The position numbers were made by a program, and so were the translations under genes. Positions 36,868-45,896 of a DNA stretch of 63,863 nt are shown piece after piece. The stretch's first letter is position 1. Every line of letters starts with the position of its first letter. Source of the stretch: Flavobacterium sp. (GTDB taxonomy: Bacteria; Bacteroidota; Bacteroidia; Flavobacteriales; Flavobacteriaceae); NCBI RefSeq assembly GCF_027531905.1, contig NZ_JAPZSU010000045.1, forward strand, positions 1 to 63,863, read 5' to 3'. Below the pieces are notes generated by a model, which was given only the letters and a program-made list of their open reading frames with translations, had not been told where the DNA came from and ran no database searches.

Positions 36868-37368
36868 TTAGTTCAATTTAACGTCTCCTAACATTTTCTC
36901 AACCAATTTAGTTTGAGCTTCTTTGTTAGATAATTCGTCTTTTAATACTTTTTCTGCAATACTCAATGACAAAGTAGAAACTTGTAATTTCAACTCATTC
37001 ATAGCTGCATTTTTTTCACTTTCGATTGCCGCTTTTGCTTGCTCAATCATTTTTTGACCTTGAGCTTGAGCTTCATTTTTGGCATCAGCAACGATTTTTT
37101 CTTTCATTTCACGAGCTTCTTTAAGCATACTGTCACGCTCTACTCTCGCTTCTTGTAAAATACGTTGGTTGTCTGCTTGCAAATCTTGCATTTCTTTTTT
37201 TGCATTTTCTGCAGATTCTAAAGCATTTTTGATTCCTTCTTCTCTTTCGTTTACCGCATCAAGAATTGGTTTCCAAGCAAATTTTTTCAACAAAAGGATT
37301 AATCCAACAAAAATTACTATTTGCCAAATAAACAAACCAAACGAAAAATCATTTATTAACTTATCCAT
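36868..37368 (-). CDS. atpF: ATP synthase b subunit
   Basis: 166 aa. One membrane helix (about 12-28) is followed by FAWKPILDAVNEREEGI and a long charged coiled coil with many Ala/Glu/Lys. It forms the peripheral stalk. It precedes atpH by 2 bp. Confidence 0.95.
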   Translation of the reverse strand: MDKLINDFSFGLFIWQIVIFVGLILLLKKFAWKPILDAVNEREEGIKNALESAENAKKEMQDLQADNQRILQEARVERDSMLKEAREMKEKIVADAKNEAQAQGQKMIEQAKAAIESEKNAAMNELKLQVSTLSLSIAEKVLKDELSNKEAQTKLVEKMLGDVKLN

Positions 37369-37455
37369 TTTTATCTCTATTATTTAATTTTAATGTTTTA
37401 ATTTTAAAACAATAGTCACAACCAACCGTTGTAACTATTGCTTTTTAGTCTTTAA

Positions 37456-37647
37456 TTAAGATGCGAATAACGCAGCGAAACCAATACCTTCAATAAGTGC
37501 AGCTGCAATAAGCATAGCTGTTTGGATTTTTCCAGAAGCTTCTGGTTGACGAGCAATAGCGTCCATTGCTGAACCACCAATTTTACCAATACCTAAACCT
37601 GCTCCGATTACAATTAATCCTGCTCCTACAATAGTTGGAATTTGCAT
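37456..37647 (-). CDS. atpE: ATP synthase c subunit
   Basis: 63 aa, two membrane helices around the ARQPE loop. The ion-binding acidic residue is the Glu in AALIEGIGF of the second helix. It is shorter than many c subunits but usual for Bacteroidota. A 106-bp gap with a repeat separates it from atpB upstream. Confidence 0.95.
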   Translation of the reverse strand: MQIPTIVGAGLIVIGAGLGIGKIGGSAMDAIARQPEASGKIQTAMLIAAALIEGIGFAALFAS

Positions 37648-37680
37648 AATATATATATATTAAAAATTAAACATTCAATT

Positions 37681-37742
37681 TTAAGTTCATAGTTTATGGT
37701 TAATTGTTTATTGTTTGGAAACAACAAACACTAAACGATAAA
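37681..37742. repeat. Degenerate inverted repeat in the atpB-atpE spacer
   Basis: TTTATGGTTAATTGTTTATT and TGTTTG face CAACAAACACTAAACGATAA. It is another word-chain hairpin in an operon spacer. Confidence 0.55.
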
Positions 37743-37753
37743 CAAAGAACATT

Positions 37754-38905
37754 TTAGTGGTGTGCTTCTTCGTGGTGGTGTTCTTCGTTACCAGCTCCAA
37801 AATAAAGAGCAGACAACATAGTGAAGATATACGCTTGAAGAAACGCTACTAATATTTCTAGAATAGAAAGTGCAAATGCCAATCCGAATGACAAAGTGCT
37901 TCCAATCCAGCTTTTGAAAATAAACATCAACCCAATGATACTCATCAATACTACGTGACCTGCTAAAATGTTAGCATACAAACGTATCATCAATGAAAAT
38001 GGTTTAATGATTGTTCCTAATAATTCGATAGGCGCTAAGATAAATTTCATTGGGGTAGGTACTCCTGGCATCCAGAAAATATGTGCCCAATAATTTTTGT
38101 TAGCGGTAAATGTTGTAATTAAATACGTCAAGATAGCTAATGAAAAAGTAATTGCAATATTACCTGTTACATTGAATCCAAACGGAGTTAATCCTAAAAT
38201 GTTCAAGAAAAAGATGAAGAAGAAAATAGTCAATAAATAACTCATATACTTTTTATACCCTTTCTCTCCAATGTTCGGGATAGCAATCTCGTCTCTTACA
38301 TAGATTACTAATGGTTCAAAGAAACGACCTGCTCCTTTTGCAATTCCTCCATTTTTAGCATACGATTTTGCTAAACTTGAGAACAATACCAACATCAAAA
38401 TAGCTACAAATAAAATACCAACTACACTTTTAGTAATTGACAAATCTAATGGCTGAACATTTGTTGGATGACCGTGCGCTTCAGTAAGTGTACCTTTAGC
38501 ATCGGTTTTATAAATTTTTTCGTGGTGTAATTTGTAGAAGTTTCCGTTGTGCTCTGCAACATCTGCTACAGGACCGTGGTGAAATGCAGCTGAAGAAAAT
38601 ACTTGCAAACCATTATCCCAAAGAATAATTGGTAATGAGAAACCGTAGTGTTCTCCTGTTTCTTTATTAGCATTAAAATTAAAAGAATGTGAATCTAATA
38701 AGTGGTGATTGATGAATTCTTTGATTTCGGTTTTGACATCTTTTGGTTCAGCCTGAGCTCCTTCATGCGCTACAGCTCCTTCATGACCCTCTGCTACTAC
38801 TTCTACTTTAGTACTATCAACAACAGGGTTTGCTGTAGATAGTAAAGGAAGAAATGCTACTAAAATTGCTACTAAAAATCGAAGTGGTTTGTTTGAAATC
38901 ACCAT
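37754..38905 (-). CDS. atpB: ATP synthase a subunit
   Basis: 383 aa. A signal-like N-terminus (1-25, ending STANP) and an extra region of about 110 residues precede the six-helix core, which starts near residue 150. The essential Arg sits in MIRLYANILAGH. The C-terminus is His-rich (EEHHHEEAHH). Long, signal-peptide-bearing a subunits are usual in Flavobacteria. It has its own promoter 44 bases upstream. Confidence 0.95.
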   Translation of the reverse strand: MVISNKPLRFLVAILVAFLPLLSTANPVVDSTKVEVVAEGHEGAVAHEGAQAEPKDVKTEIKEFINHHLLDSHSFNFNANKETGEHYGFSLPIILWDNGLQVFSSAAFHHGPVADVAEHNGNFYKLHHEKIYKTDAKGTLTEAHGHPTNVQPLDLSITKSVVGILFVAILMLVLFSSLAKSYAKNGGIAKGAGRFFEPLVIYVRDEIAIPNIGEKGYKKYMSYLLTIFFFIFFLNILGLTPFGFNVTGNIAITFSLAILTYLITTFTANKNYWAHIFWMPGVPTPMKFILAPIELLGTIIKPFSLMIRLYANILAGHVVLMSIIGLMFIFKSWIGSTLSFGLAFALSILEILVAFLQAYIFTMLSALYFGAGNEEHHHEEAHH

Positions 38906-38948
38906 AACAGTTAATTATCTTAATTTATTACGTTTCTGAAATTTGGTG

Positions 38949-38976
38949 CAAAGGTACATTTTTTATTAATATGCAA
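38949..38976 (-). promoter_or_regulatory. Promoter TTG-N17-TACCTTTG for the atp operon
   Basis: TTG (38976-38974), a 17-base spacer and TACCTTTG (38956-38949) match the Bacteroidota consensus. It lies 43 bases before the atpB ATG. Confidence 0.8.
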
Positions 38977-39022
38977 AAGAATATAAAAAATAATTTTTTG
39001 CGGATTTGGCTTTTTCAATACC

Positions 39023-39418
39023 CTATTTTTGTTTTTCATTTACTAAGTGAATAGTGAACAGTGTTTCTAGTAATAAAAAGAGAATAAAAAGTGCAAAAAA
39101 GTTAATTTTCTCAACGGAATTTTGAAGAGTTGCTACTTTTAATATAGGACGTAAAATTAGGTAACAAAAGACCATTTTTATACTCGTTACCAACAGAAAA
39201 CTCATTCCTACATTATCTAAACTTTTCCTCTTAACCAATAACAAAACAAAAACCACTAGTAGTGTAAACAAAGTAAACCAAGCATAAAGTTCTGGCAAGG
39301 AATAGATAAAGTTTTGTGTGTTAATTTTTAATACAAAAAACAAACCTTGATGAACTGCAAAGGCAATTAGTATTGCTAACAAAAGGGGAATGATTTTTTT
39401 AAAAAAAGAGGTATTCAT
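39023..39418 (-). CDS. Small four-helix membrane protein (DUF6168-like)
   Basis: 131 aa with four hydrophobic helices (about 9-29, 45-62, 71-92 and 102-124) and a charged end. It fits the DUF6168 proteins seen next to atp genes in Flavobacteriaceae. It starts directly after the AtpZ stop (39419). An assembly or accessory role for the F0 part is inferred from position only. Confidence 0.6.
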   Translation of the reverse strand: MNTSFFKKIIPLLLAILIAFAVHQGLFFVLKINTQNFIYSLPELYAWFTLFTLLVVFVLLLVKRKSLDNVGMSFLLVTSIKMVFCYLILRPILKVATLQNSVEKINFFALFILFLLLETLFTIHLVNEKQK

Positions 39419-39646
39419 TTATTGATTTTTATTGATTTCATTTACTTGTCGGTACACATTGTACATTGCTAAGAAAACTCCAACAATTACAAAAATTTTG
39501 ACGTAATACACTTTTGGACTCGGATGATTTTCATCTAACCAATGCCCTAAGTAAGCAAATAAAAAAATCAATATTCCCATTTGAATAGGGATATTGATTA
39601 AAGTTAACCATTTATTGGGTTTTCGTTTATTTGGATTGGGTTCCAT
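39419..39646 (-). CDS. AtpZ/AtpI-family protein
   Basis: 75 aa with two membrane helices (about 14-33 and 47-65) joined by a GHWLDENHPSPK loop, the standard AtpZ/AtpI look. These proteins accompany F0F1 genes and help c-ring assembly or ion supply. It overlaps the end of the bactofilin gene by 20 bp and abuts the next gene, so it belongs to the sprE-bactofilin run. Confidence 0.8.
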   Translation of the reverse strand: MEPNPNKRKPNKWLTLINIPIQMGILIFLFAYLGHWLDENHPSPKVYYVKIFVIVGVFLAMYNVYRQVNEINKNQ

Positions 39647-40022
39647 CAGGATGGTTAATTTCAGGATTTTTCATAACACAGGTTGCCGTAAAAAGAGCGC
39701 CTGGTTCTATAGCTAACTTTCCAACACATACATCGCCTTCAACTGTAGCTGTCGCTTTTATATTCAGTAATTCATGCGCCGTTATTTTCCCGTTAAAAAT
39801 ACCTTCGATGTCGACATTTTTACAAACAATTTCACCAATTACTTTTCCAGAAGGGCCAATCACTAATTTGCCATTGGAAGTAAAATTCCCAATCAATTCT
39901 CCATCTAATCTAAAATCAGCATGAGAAAAAACATCTCCTTTAATTTGAGTAGCTTCTACAATTCTATTGGTTTTACCTAATAAATCGGTGTAGGGTGGTT
40001 TGTTTTTTTTGTCGAACATCAC
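39627..40022 (-). CDS. Bactofilin
   Basis: 131 aa. The core (about 22-115) is a right-handed beta-helix with the usual spacing of small residues: GDVFSHADFRLDGELIGNFT, KLVIGPSGKVIGEIVCKNV, and an EGDV turn. Bactofilins self-assemble into filaments that localise envelope proteins. It abuts sprE and overlaps the AtpZ gene. MMFDKK offers two adjacent ATG starts (40022 and 40019). Confidence 0.88.
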   Translation of the reverse strand: MMFDKKNKPPYTDLLGKTNRIVEATQIKGDVFSHADFRLDGELIGNFTSNGKLVIGPSGKVIGEIVCKNVDIEGIFNGKITAHELLNIKATATVEGDVCVGKLAIEPGALFTATCVMKNPEINHPDGTQSK

Positions 40023-42632
40023 TTAGGGCGTTTTTGTGGTTAAATAGGCGTCTAAATTCTTTTTCATTTGGACGATCTTGTAATTCTCATCAGTAATTGG
40101 AATGGCTATTTTTTTTACGGCAGGCAAGCCTTTTTTATTAAAGATAACCGATACATCATTAGCATACACTTCTGATCTAAATCCGTGTACGCATAAAATA
40201 CGTTCGCTATCGGTATAATTATCACAAGTATAATATAGGTTTTCCAAGTTTTCTTTAGCCATAAATTCTAAAACTTGCTTTTCGATGGCTCGTTCTTGCT
40301 TATAATCTTCGATAGGAATTCTAAAGATAATCTTCCACTTTTTAGTATCTACCGTACTAAAAGCCATTCGTTCCAAAATGGGAATTTGTGTGGTGATAAT
40401 CTCTTCTGCTTTTTTTCCTTCTTCGGTATTTGCATAGGTATCGGCTACATATTGCATGGCTTCTTTGTAGGCGGACAACCCTTTTGTTTTAGCCAAAGCA
40501 TTCGCCTTGAGTAACTCAAACTTGGCCACAATTTCTTCTCCTGTCAACTGAGCAATCATCGTATTACAACGCGCAATTACCGACGTAAATTTTTCATTCT
40601 TAAACCATTCGTAACACTCTTTATATTTATTCTCTGGAGAATCTTTGTCTTTCGAGCCATCAAAAGTAGGATTCATTATTATTCTAGCATATCTGGAATC
40701 CGGGAACTGGGTACTGATAGCGTTTTTAACCGATGCAGCTTTTTCTTTATTGGTGATTTCATAAATCTTATACAAATTGTACTGAGTAGGTGGAATCAAT
40801 TTTACATCAGGATGAAAGCTGAGTAATTGTTCCAACTTAGTACTGGCCAAGTCGTATTCTTTGAATTTTTCTTTGTAAACCACACCTAATTGATAATATC
40901 CCGTATTTCTTTCTTTAGTAATACTGTCAATCGCCGAAGCTTGAGTAGGTAATTGCTTTAGATAAAACGGTACTGTATAACGAGGATCTTCAACTGTTTT
41001 CTCAGCGGCTGCACTATCATCATTTATTGTATCGTTTGAGGTTTCATTGTCTCCTTTTTTTACATTCGAGAACAACCAATTTTCAACCAAAGCGCGATTT
41101 CCATACGCTTTTCTAAATTCTAATTTCCCGAAGGCCACCGTTTTTGGATTGTAAAAATAAAAGGTATTTGCCGATTCTGCTTGTTGATTATCACTCGGAG
41201 GCAAAAATGCTTTTGTAGTTACCAAACCTGGACCCGATGGCACTGCACCTGGATCAGAACCTGTCAAATTGCTTTCGATGTTGGCTAATTTTTGTTTTTG
41301 TTTTTCCTCCAAGACTCGTTTTATAGAATCTTGCTTTTTAATGGCAACGATATGTTTTTCATAATAGGCGTTGCGCTCTGAAGGAGACAGCGCGACTACT
41401 TTTAAAATACTATCGTTTCTTTTGGTACTAGTTTCTAATAAAATCGCTTGGTCTAAATCTTTACGCTTTTTTTGAATTTTATAAAACTCTCTTGTTTTTG
41501 GATTGAGTTTTACTAACGTACTATCATAATATTTGGCCGCCAAAGGATAATTGGTGGCTTTGAAATAAATAGTTCCAATGTTTCTATAATTGGACGCTAC
41601 TAAATAAGGGTCTTTGGGTTGAGCTTTTAATGAAGTTTTATAGAAAATGGTAGCCGAATCTGGTTTATTATAATGGTCATAAAACAACGCCATATTGTGG
41701 TAAATCAAATCTAAAAAAATACGATTTTCACGATCCTTAATTAGTTCTTTATAAATGGCAACAAAAGCGTCGGGATTGCCTGTCTTGTAATCAAATAGTT
41801 GCGCTTTTCTGGCATAAGACTGAATAATGTACTCTCTCTTGGCACTGCGATTCATAGCTATTACTGCATCATAACAAAAAAGCGCACTGTCTTTTTTTCC
41901 TAATTCTTGATACAATTGCCCCAAAATAAAACGATAACGGGCTTTTTCTTCGTTACTTTTAGTAAAATCTACCGCTATTTTAAGTTTGGCGACCGCGCTA
42001 TCTTTTTGTTCTAAATTCAAAAATGCCTCAGCCAAAAGTGCATTGGCATCCGCAAAAGGTTGGTCTTTGAACTCCTTGTCTTTAAGTAATTTATTGATGT
42101 TTTTTAACACTAATGCATCATTGCCCAAACGCATATTGGCTTTTTCGCGCCAAACTTTGGCTTCGTATATTTTATCACTTTCTGGATATTTGTATAAAAT
42201 ATAATTGAAAGCATCTAAAGCTGGCACAAAACGCTGATCGTAATACCTTGCTTTTCCTAGCAAAAGATAGGCTTCGTCCATTTGATAATTGACCTCGCGC
42301 CCACCAATATTCATCGAGTGCTTTTGAATGGCTTTGGTGGCTTTGGTTTCTGCCAATTCAAAGTCGGCATTTTTGGTTTTATCGTCAGGAGCGACACTTT
42401 CTGAAAATTGCATTCTTTCAATTGGCAACAACTCCCAAAAATTATCTTTATCACCTGTTACCAGCCCATTTACCCCTTTGTCTAAGCCTATTTGTCCGTT
42501 GTACAAAATATTATACCGCGTACTCAACGCATGCGAATTTCTGGCCAAAAAAGTATTCTTCTTGGTAGAGCAAGCTATCAAGAAAACGAAAAAAAGTAGA
42601 GCATAAAAGGGCTTATAACTGGTAGTCTTCAA
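40023..42632 (-). CDS. sprE: T9SS periplasmic lipoprotein SprE/PorW
   Basis: 869 aa. A lipoprotein signal (FLIAC at 17-21) is followed by TPR helices through about 110-420 (AYLLLGKARYYDQRFVPALD, NIGTIYFKATNYPLAAKYYD), a linker rich in P/S (about 455-480), and a second helical half with a C-terminal domain. SprE in F. johnsoniae, PorW in Porphyromonas, is needed for T9SS secretion and gliding. It is the first gene of a run that leads without a gap into bactofilin, AtpZ and the atp genes. Confidence 0.9.
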   Translation of the reverse strand: MKTTSYKPFYALLFFVFLIACSTKKNTFLARNSHALSTRYNILYNGQIGLDKGVNGLVTGDKDNFWELLPIERMQFSESVAPDDKTKNADFELAETKATKAIQKHSMNIGGREVNYQMDEAYLLLGKARYYDQRFVPALDAFNYILYKYPESDKIYEAKVWREKANMRLGNDALVLKNINKLLKDKEFKDQPFADANALLAEAFLNLEQKDSAVAKLKIAVDFTKSNEEKARYRFILGQLYQELGKKDSALFCYDAVIAMNRSAKREYIIQSYARKAQLFDYKTGNPDAFVAIYKELIKDRENRIFLDLIYHNMALFYDHYNKPDSATIFYKTSLKAQPKDPYLVASNYRNIGTIYFKATNYPLAAKYYDSTLVKLNPKTREFYKIQKKRKDLDQAILLETSTKRNDSILKVVALSPSERNAYYEKHIVAIKKQDSIKRVLEEKQKQKLANIESNLTGSDPGAVPSGPGLVTTKAFLPPSDNQQAESANTFYFYNPKTVAFGKLEFRKAYGNRALVENWLFSNVKKGDNETSNDTINDDSAAAEKTVEDPRYTVPFYLKQLPTQASAIDSITKERNTGYYQLGVVYKEKFKEYDLASTKLEQLLSFHPDVKLIPPTQYNLYKIYEITNKEKAASVKNAISTQFPDSRYARIIMNPTFDGSKDKDSPENKYKECYEWFKNEKFTSVIARCNTMIAQLTGEEIVAKFELLKANALAKTKGLSAYKEAMQYVADTYANTEEGKKAEEIITTQIPILERMAFSTVDTKKWKIIFRIPIEDYKQERAIEKQVLEFMAKENLENLYYTCDNYTDSERILCVHGFRSEVYANDVSVIFNKKGLPAVKKIAIPITDENYKIVQMKKNLDAYLTTKTP

Positions 42633-42718
42633 TAGGAAACGTTTTATCTTTTAACTTGAAAAACATTATTTTAGTATAATGACTGGTAAAAATACGTTTC
42701 TTTTTGAAATATTCGAAT

Positions 42719-43414
42719 TTAAACCGCAAAAAACGCTTCTAACTCAGCCAAAGTCTCTGTCGATGTTTGAATATCTTTGACAACTTCTCCTTTGTTCAAA
42801 GCGACAATTCGGTTACAAACCTCCACAGTATGCAACAAATCGTGGCTAGAAACTAAAACAGTTACTTCAGGATTTTGAGCCAATTCTTTGATAATTTTTT
42901 TCAATCGGTTTACGGTCGTTGGGTCTAAGTTGGCAAAAGGTTCATCTAAAATAACGACTTCGGGATTGCCTATTAAAGTTGCAATGATCCCAACTTTCTT
43001 TTGGTTTCCTTTAGACAAATCTCTAAGGTATTTTTTGTTTTTCAAGATTTCGCCATTGAAAAACTCTTCGTGCTTGGCTAATAAGGCATCTATATCGGCT
43101 TTGTTTTGTCCGCGTAAATCGCCAATAAAATAAAAGTATTCTTCGGGTGTTAAATACCCAATCAAAAAGCTTTCGTCCAAAAAAGAACCTGTAAAAGGTT
43201 TCCAACTTTCGCTAGTATTTACTTGAACACCATTGTTGATAACAGCACCAGTTGTTGGGTGAATTAAATCTAGTACTAGGCTGAAAAAAGTAGTTTTTCC
43301 AGCGCCATTATTTCCGACCAAACCAAAACTTTCTCCTTTTGGAATTTCTAATTGGTCTATTTTTAAAACGGTAGTTCCGTTGTATGATTTTGAAAGTTTT
43401 TGTACTTGTATCAT
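42719..43414 (-). CDS. ABC transporter ATP-binding protein
   Basis: 231 aa. Walker A GNNGAGKTT, signature LSKGNQKKV, Walker B VVILDEPFANLDP and the switch His in VSSHDLLHT are intact. It powers the permease encoded just upstream (43508-44965); the two are separated by a 93-bp spacer carrying a GC-rich inverted repeat. The substrate is unknown. Confidence 0.92.
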   Translation of the reverse strand: MIQVQKLSKSYNGTTVLKIDQLEIPKGESFGLVGNNGAGKTTFFSLVLDLIHPTTGAVINNGVQVNTSESWKPFTGSFLDESFLIGYLTPEEYFYFIGDLRGQNKADIDALLAKHEEFFNGEILKNKKYLRDLSKGNQKKVGIIATLIGNPEVVILDEPFANLDPTTVNRLKKIIKELAQNPEVTVLVSSHDLLHTVEVCNRIVALNKGEVVKDIQTSTETLAELEAFFAV

Positions 43415-43418
43415 ATAT

Positions 43419-43508
43419 GCCCCCTAACCCCCAAAAGGGGAACAGCTGGGGTAAGCTGGGTTTTAATTGTTAATTATTTTTAAACTCCCCCTTCGGGGGT
43501 TGGGGGGC
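43419..43508. repeat. GC-rich inverted repeat within the ABC operon
   Basis: GCCCCCTAACCCCC (43419-43432) faces GGGGGTTGGGGGGC (43495-43508) with one mismatch; AAAAGGGG and CCCCCTTC extend the stem. The right arm ends in the stop region of the permease. It stands out in this AT-rich window. A decayed relative lies near 49411. Confidence 0.85.
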
Positions 43509-44965
43509 TATTTTTGTTTGTAAGCCGCAATGGTTTTGTATTTTTCTCTTTTGTAAATTTTTTCAATTTGAAGGAACACCCAGTTTCTCATAGCAAAACC
43601 AATGACTCCAGCAAGGGCTACTGCGGCCAAACCGAATGCTTGTCCGCCAAAATATTTCCCCAAGGCATACAAAAGCAAAGGCAAAACTAATTTTGGAATA
43701 GAGAGCAACATGGTGTTTATGTTGAATGCTTTTTTGTCGCCAAAGGCGCCTTGACTTTGTGCCAAATCGATAGGCGTTTTGGTAAAAGCCCCTCCCAAAA
43801 GTACCAAATGAGAATTGATTCCGATGTTGTAAATCGCACCAGCTACAATGGTCAAATATATTTGCCATCCAAAGTAAAGATAGAAACTAGCCAAAATCGT
43901 AGACGCAAAAGTGGCAATAACAATTAACCACCATTTGGAATTCAAATAACCACGATACGGAATATTTTGCGTCATCATTAATTGATAATACGAGCTATCC
44001 CAACTGGGTACAAATTGCCCAAAGGTGAATAAAAAGCCACCCGAAACAAAAATTCCTGCAAAAATGTGCATTACTTCAGGCTGTGTAGGATTGCCAAAGA
44101 AAATCAATCCATAAAACAAAAAGAGTACACTCATAAGGACCGTTGTTTTGGAACGTTTGTTTCTTTTGATCAATTTAATATCATTCTTCAAGAACGTTCC
44201 CAAAGTACCAAATTGATTCAACCAAGTAAGGTCTTCGGTTTTGGCGATTTCCCCTTTTACGGCCAAACCTGCGTCGAGGTATAATTCGTTTTTGAAATAG
44301 ATAAAGGTGAAGTAATACAACACTCCTAAAATTAGTAATGGTACAAGAAATATTCCCATTGAATGAAATAAAGCCTCGAAAAATGGAGCGCTATATACCG
44401 TTACATCAAAATATCCGTAATATTGTAATCCACCAAGTGCCGCAACTATGGCTAGAAAAACACCAAATAATTGATCTTTATTACTCAATATAATATTCAA
44501 AAAATTATTGATGTACACCAAGGCAAAAATGCCCAAATGCCAAAACACTACCGACGCCACATCATACCCTTCATAGATCAAAACGATACTTAAAGGAATA
44601 AAAAGAAAAGCGTGTAAAATATTGAAAAAAGATAAGACAGTCTTTCCTAAAGAAAAATGCACAATCGTAGGTCTCTTAATCGGTAACACCAGCAAAGGAC
44701 GAATGTTGAGCACCGGGATTTTTTGAAGTAGTAATCGAAAGGCCAAATCAAACAGAAAATAGTAGACCAAAAATTTATTGATGGTTACTAATGGGTCTAA
44801 ATGCATTTCTTTAAGACCGTAAAAGCCGCCAATGCCTAGTGCCAAAAACAATAAAGTAAAATAAGCAATCAAAAAGCCCATTAAAATTCGCATCGCCAAG
44901 CTCGTTCCAAAGGAAGCTGAACGCAAAAAGGCTTTCCACTCGAGGTAAATAAAACGTAAAAACAT
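43508..44965 (-). CDS. DUF5687-type ABC transporter permease
   Basis: 485 aa with about 12 hydrophobic helices. The N-terminus FLRFIYLEWKAFLRSASFG matches the DUF5687 family of Bacteroidota. It shares transcription direction with the ATPase gene that follows, so the pair likely forms one exporter or ABC-2-type complex. Substrate unknown. Confidence 0.82.
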   Translation of the reverse strand: MFLRFIYLEWKAFLRSASFGTSLAMRILMGFLIAYFTLLFLALGIGGFYGLKEMHLDPLVTINKFLVYYFLFDLAFRLLLQKIPVLNIRPLLVLPIKRPTIVHFSLGKTVLSFFNILHAFLFIPLSIVLIYEGYDVASVVFWHLGIFALVYINNFLNIILSNKDQLFGVFLAIVAALGGLQYYGYFDVTVYSAPFFEALFHSMGIFLVPLLILGVLYYFTFIYFKNELYLDAGLAVKGEIAKTEDLTWLNQFGTLGTFLKNDIKLIKRNKRSKTTVLMSVLFLFYGLIFFGNPTQPEVMHIFAGIFVSGGFLFTFGQFVPSWDSSYYQLMMTQNIPYRGYLNSKWWLIVIATFASTILASFYLYFGWQIYLTIVAGAIYNIGINSHLVLLGGAFTKTPIDLAQSQGAFGDKKAFNINTMLLSIPKLVLPLLLYALGKYFGGQAFGLAAVALAGVIGFAMRNWVFLQIEKIYKREKYKTIAAYKQK

Positions 44966-45073
44966 AGTTATTTGGGTTTAGTTGAAGAGTAAGTAAACAA
45001 AAGATGTAAAACGTTACAAGGTTTCACAATCGATCATGTAACTTTTAATAAATTAAAATTTATTTATTTTTTG

Positions 45074-45138
45074 AACCATTAAGCTAATAAGGTTCATAAA
45101 GTCTAAGAAAACTTATTTTTTCTTCATTTCTTAATGGT
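45074..45138. repeat. AACCATTAAG inverted-repeat element, copy 1
   Basis: AACCATTAAG (45074-45083) faces CTTAATGGT (45130-45138); between them is AAGGTTCATAAAGTCTAAG. The right half is matched at 51906-51952. Most of the rest of the 216-bp gap (44966-45181) is AT-rich with no gene seen. Confidence 0.65.
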
Positions 45139-45181
45139 GAAAAATTTTGGTTCTTTTTTTAAACATTCATGGCAATAGCCT

Positions 45182-45889
45182 TCAAAAATTAGCCAAAGAA
45201 TATTCTGGATAGGTCTGTAAAAGGTATTTTTTAGACTTTGAAGGAATTTCAAAAAAGATAACGTACATCAAAATAGTCATCAGTACCAAAAAGAAACTGG
45301 CGAAACCCATAACATAGGTATTGCTTATATAATGTTCCGCCCGATTAAAGAGTTGTAAAAAGATATTTAGCGGCAAAACAATTGCGCCCGCAAAACCCCC
45401 GTATTGGTTTAAAATATCTTCAAACAACCATCGTTTTTCTTGATTATGAATTTGTTTTTTTCGTTTCAACCGATTCGAGATCATACCATACAAAGCAAAT
45501 ATTACCAATAAACCATAGAAAAGCAACATCCAATCGCCGTTGTACTGACTCTCGCGAAACAATAAAAACAGTAAGCCAGTGGCGCCAATTGTTCCCATAA
45601 TTTTGGGTAGCGTAAAAAAAGTCTTCACTATCGACCAAACGATCTGATTGTATTTCTTTTGCAAAAATCGTTGTTTGCCTTCAACGACATCCATAAAGCC
45701 AAAAACGCCAAATTTTTTGAATTCGTTTTGTAAGGCTTGATCAAATGAAAGTTTTGGGTTTTCTTGCCATTGTTCCTCAATTGCATTCGCCAAATGATCC
45801 ACCAATTCAGTTTGGAGATCATACCATTCTACATAATGTTGGCGTGTGAACCTATATAATTGGTCGATTTGTTCGGTGGTTAGTTTCAT
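45182..45889 (-). CDS. PadR-linked membrane protein with HAAS-like N-terminus, paralog 4
   Basis: 235 aa. Residues 1-70 are helical (MKLTTEQIDQLYRFTRQH, then DLQTELVDHLANAIEEQWQ), matching the same part of the three upstream paralogs; four hydrophobic helices follow at about 88-108, 118-135, 160-180 and 195-215. This layout resembles HAAS/DUF1700 membrane proteins coded next to PadR regulators. It is the last and most diverged of four tandem copies. A signalling or sensor role is inferred from context. Confidence 0.65.
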   Translation of the reverse strand: MKLTTEQIDQLYRFTRQHYVEWYDLQTELVDHLANAIEEQWQENPKLSFDQALQNEFKKFGVFGFMDVVEGKQRFLQKKYNQIVWSIVKTFFTLPKIMGTIGATGLLFLLFRESQYNGDWMLLFYGLLVIFALYGMISNRLKRKKQIHNQEKRWLFEDILNQYGGFAGAIVLPLNIFLQLFNRAEHYISNTYVMGFASFFLVLMTILMYVIFFEIPSKSKKYLLQTYPEYSLANF

Positions 45890-45896
45890 AATAAAT

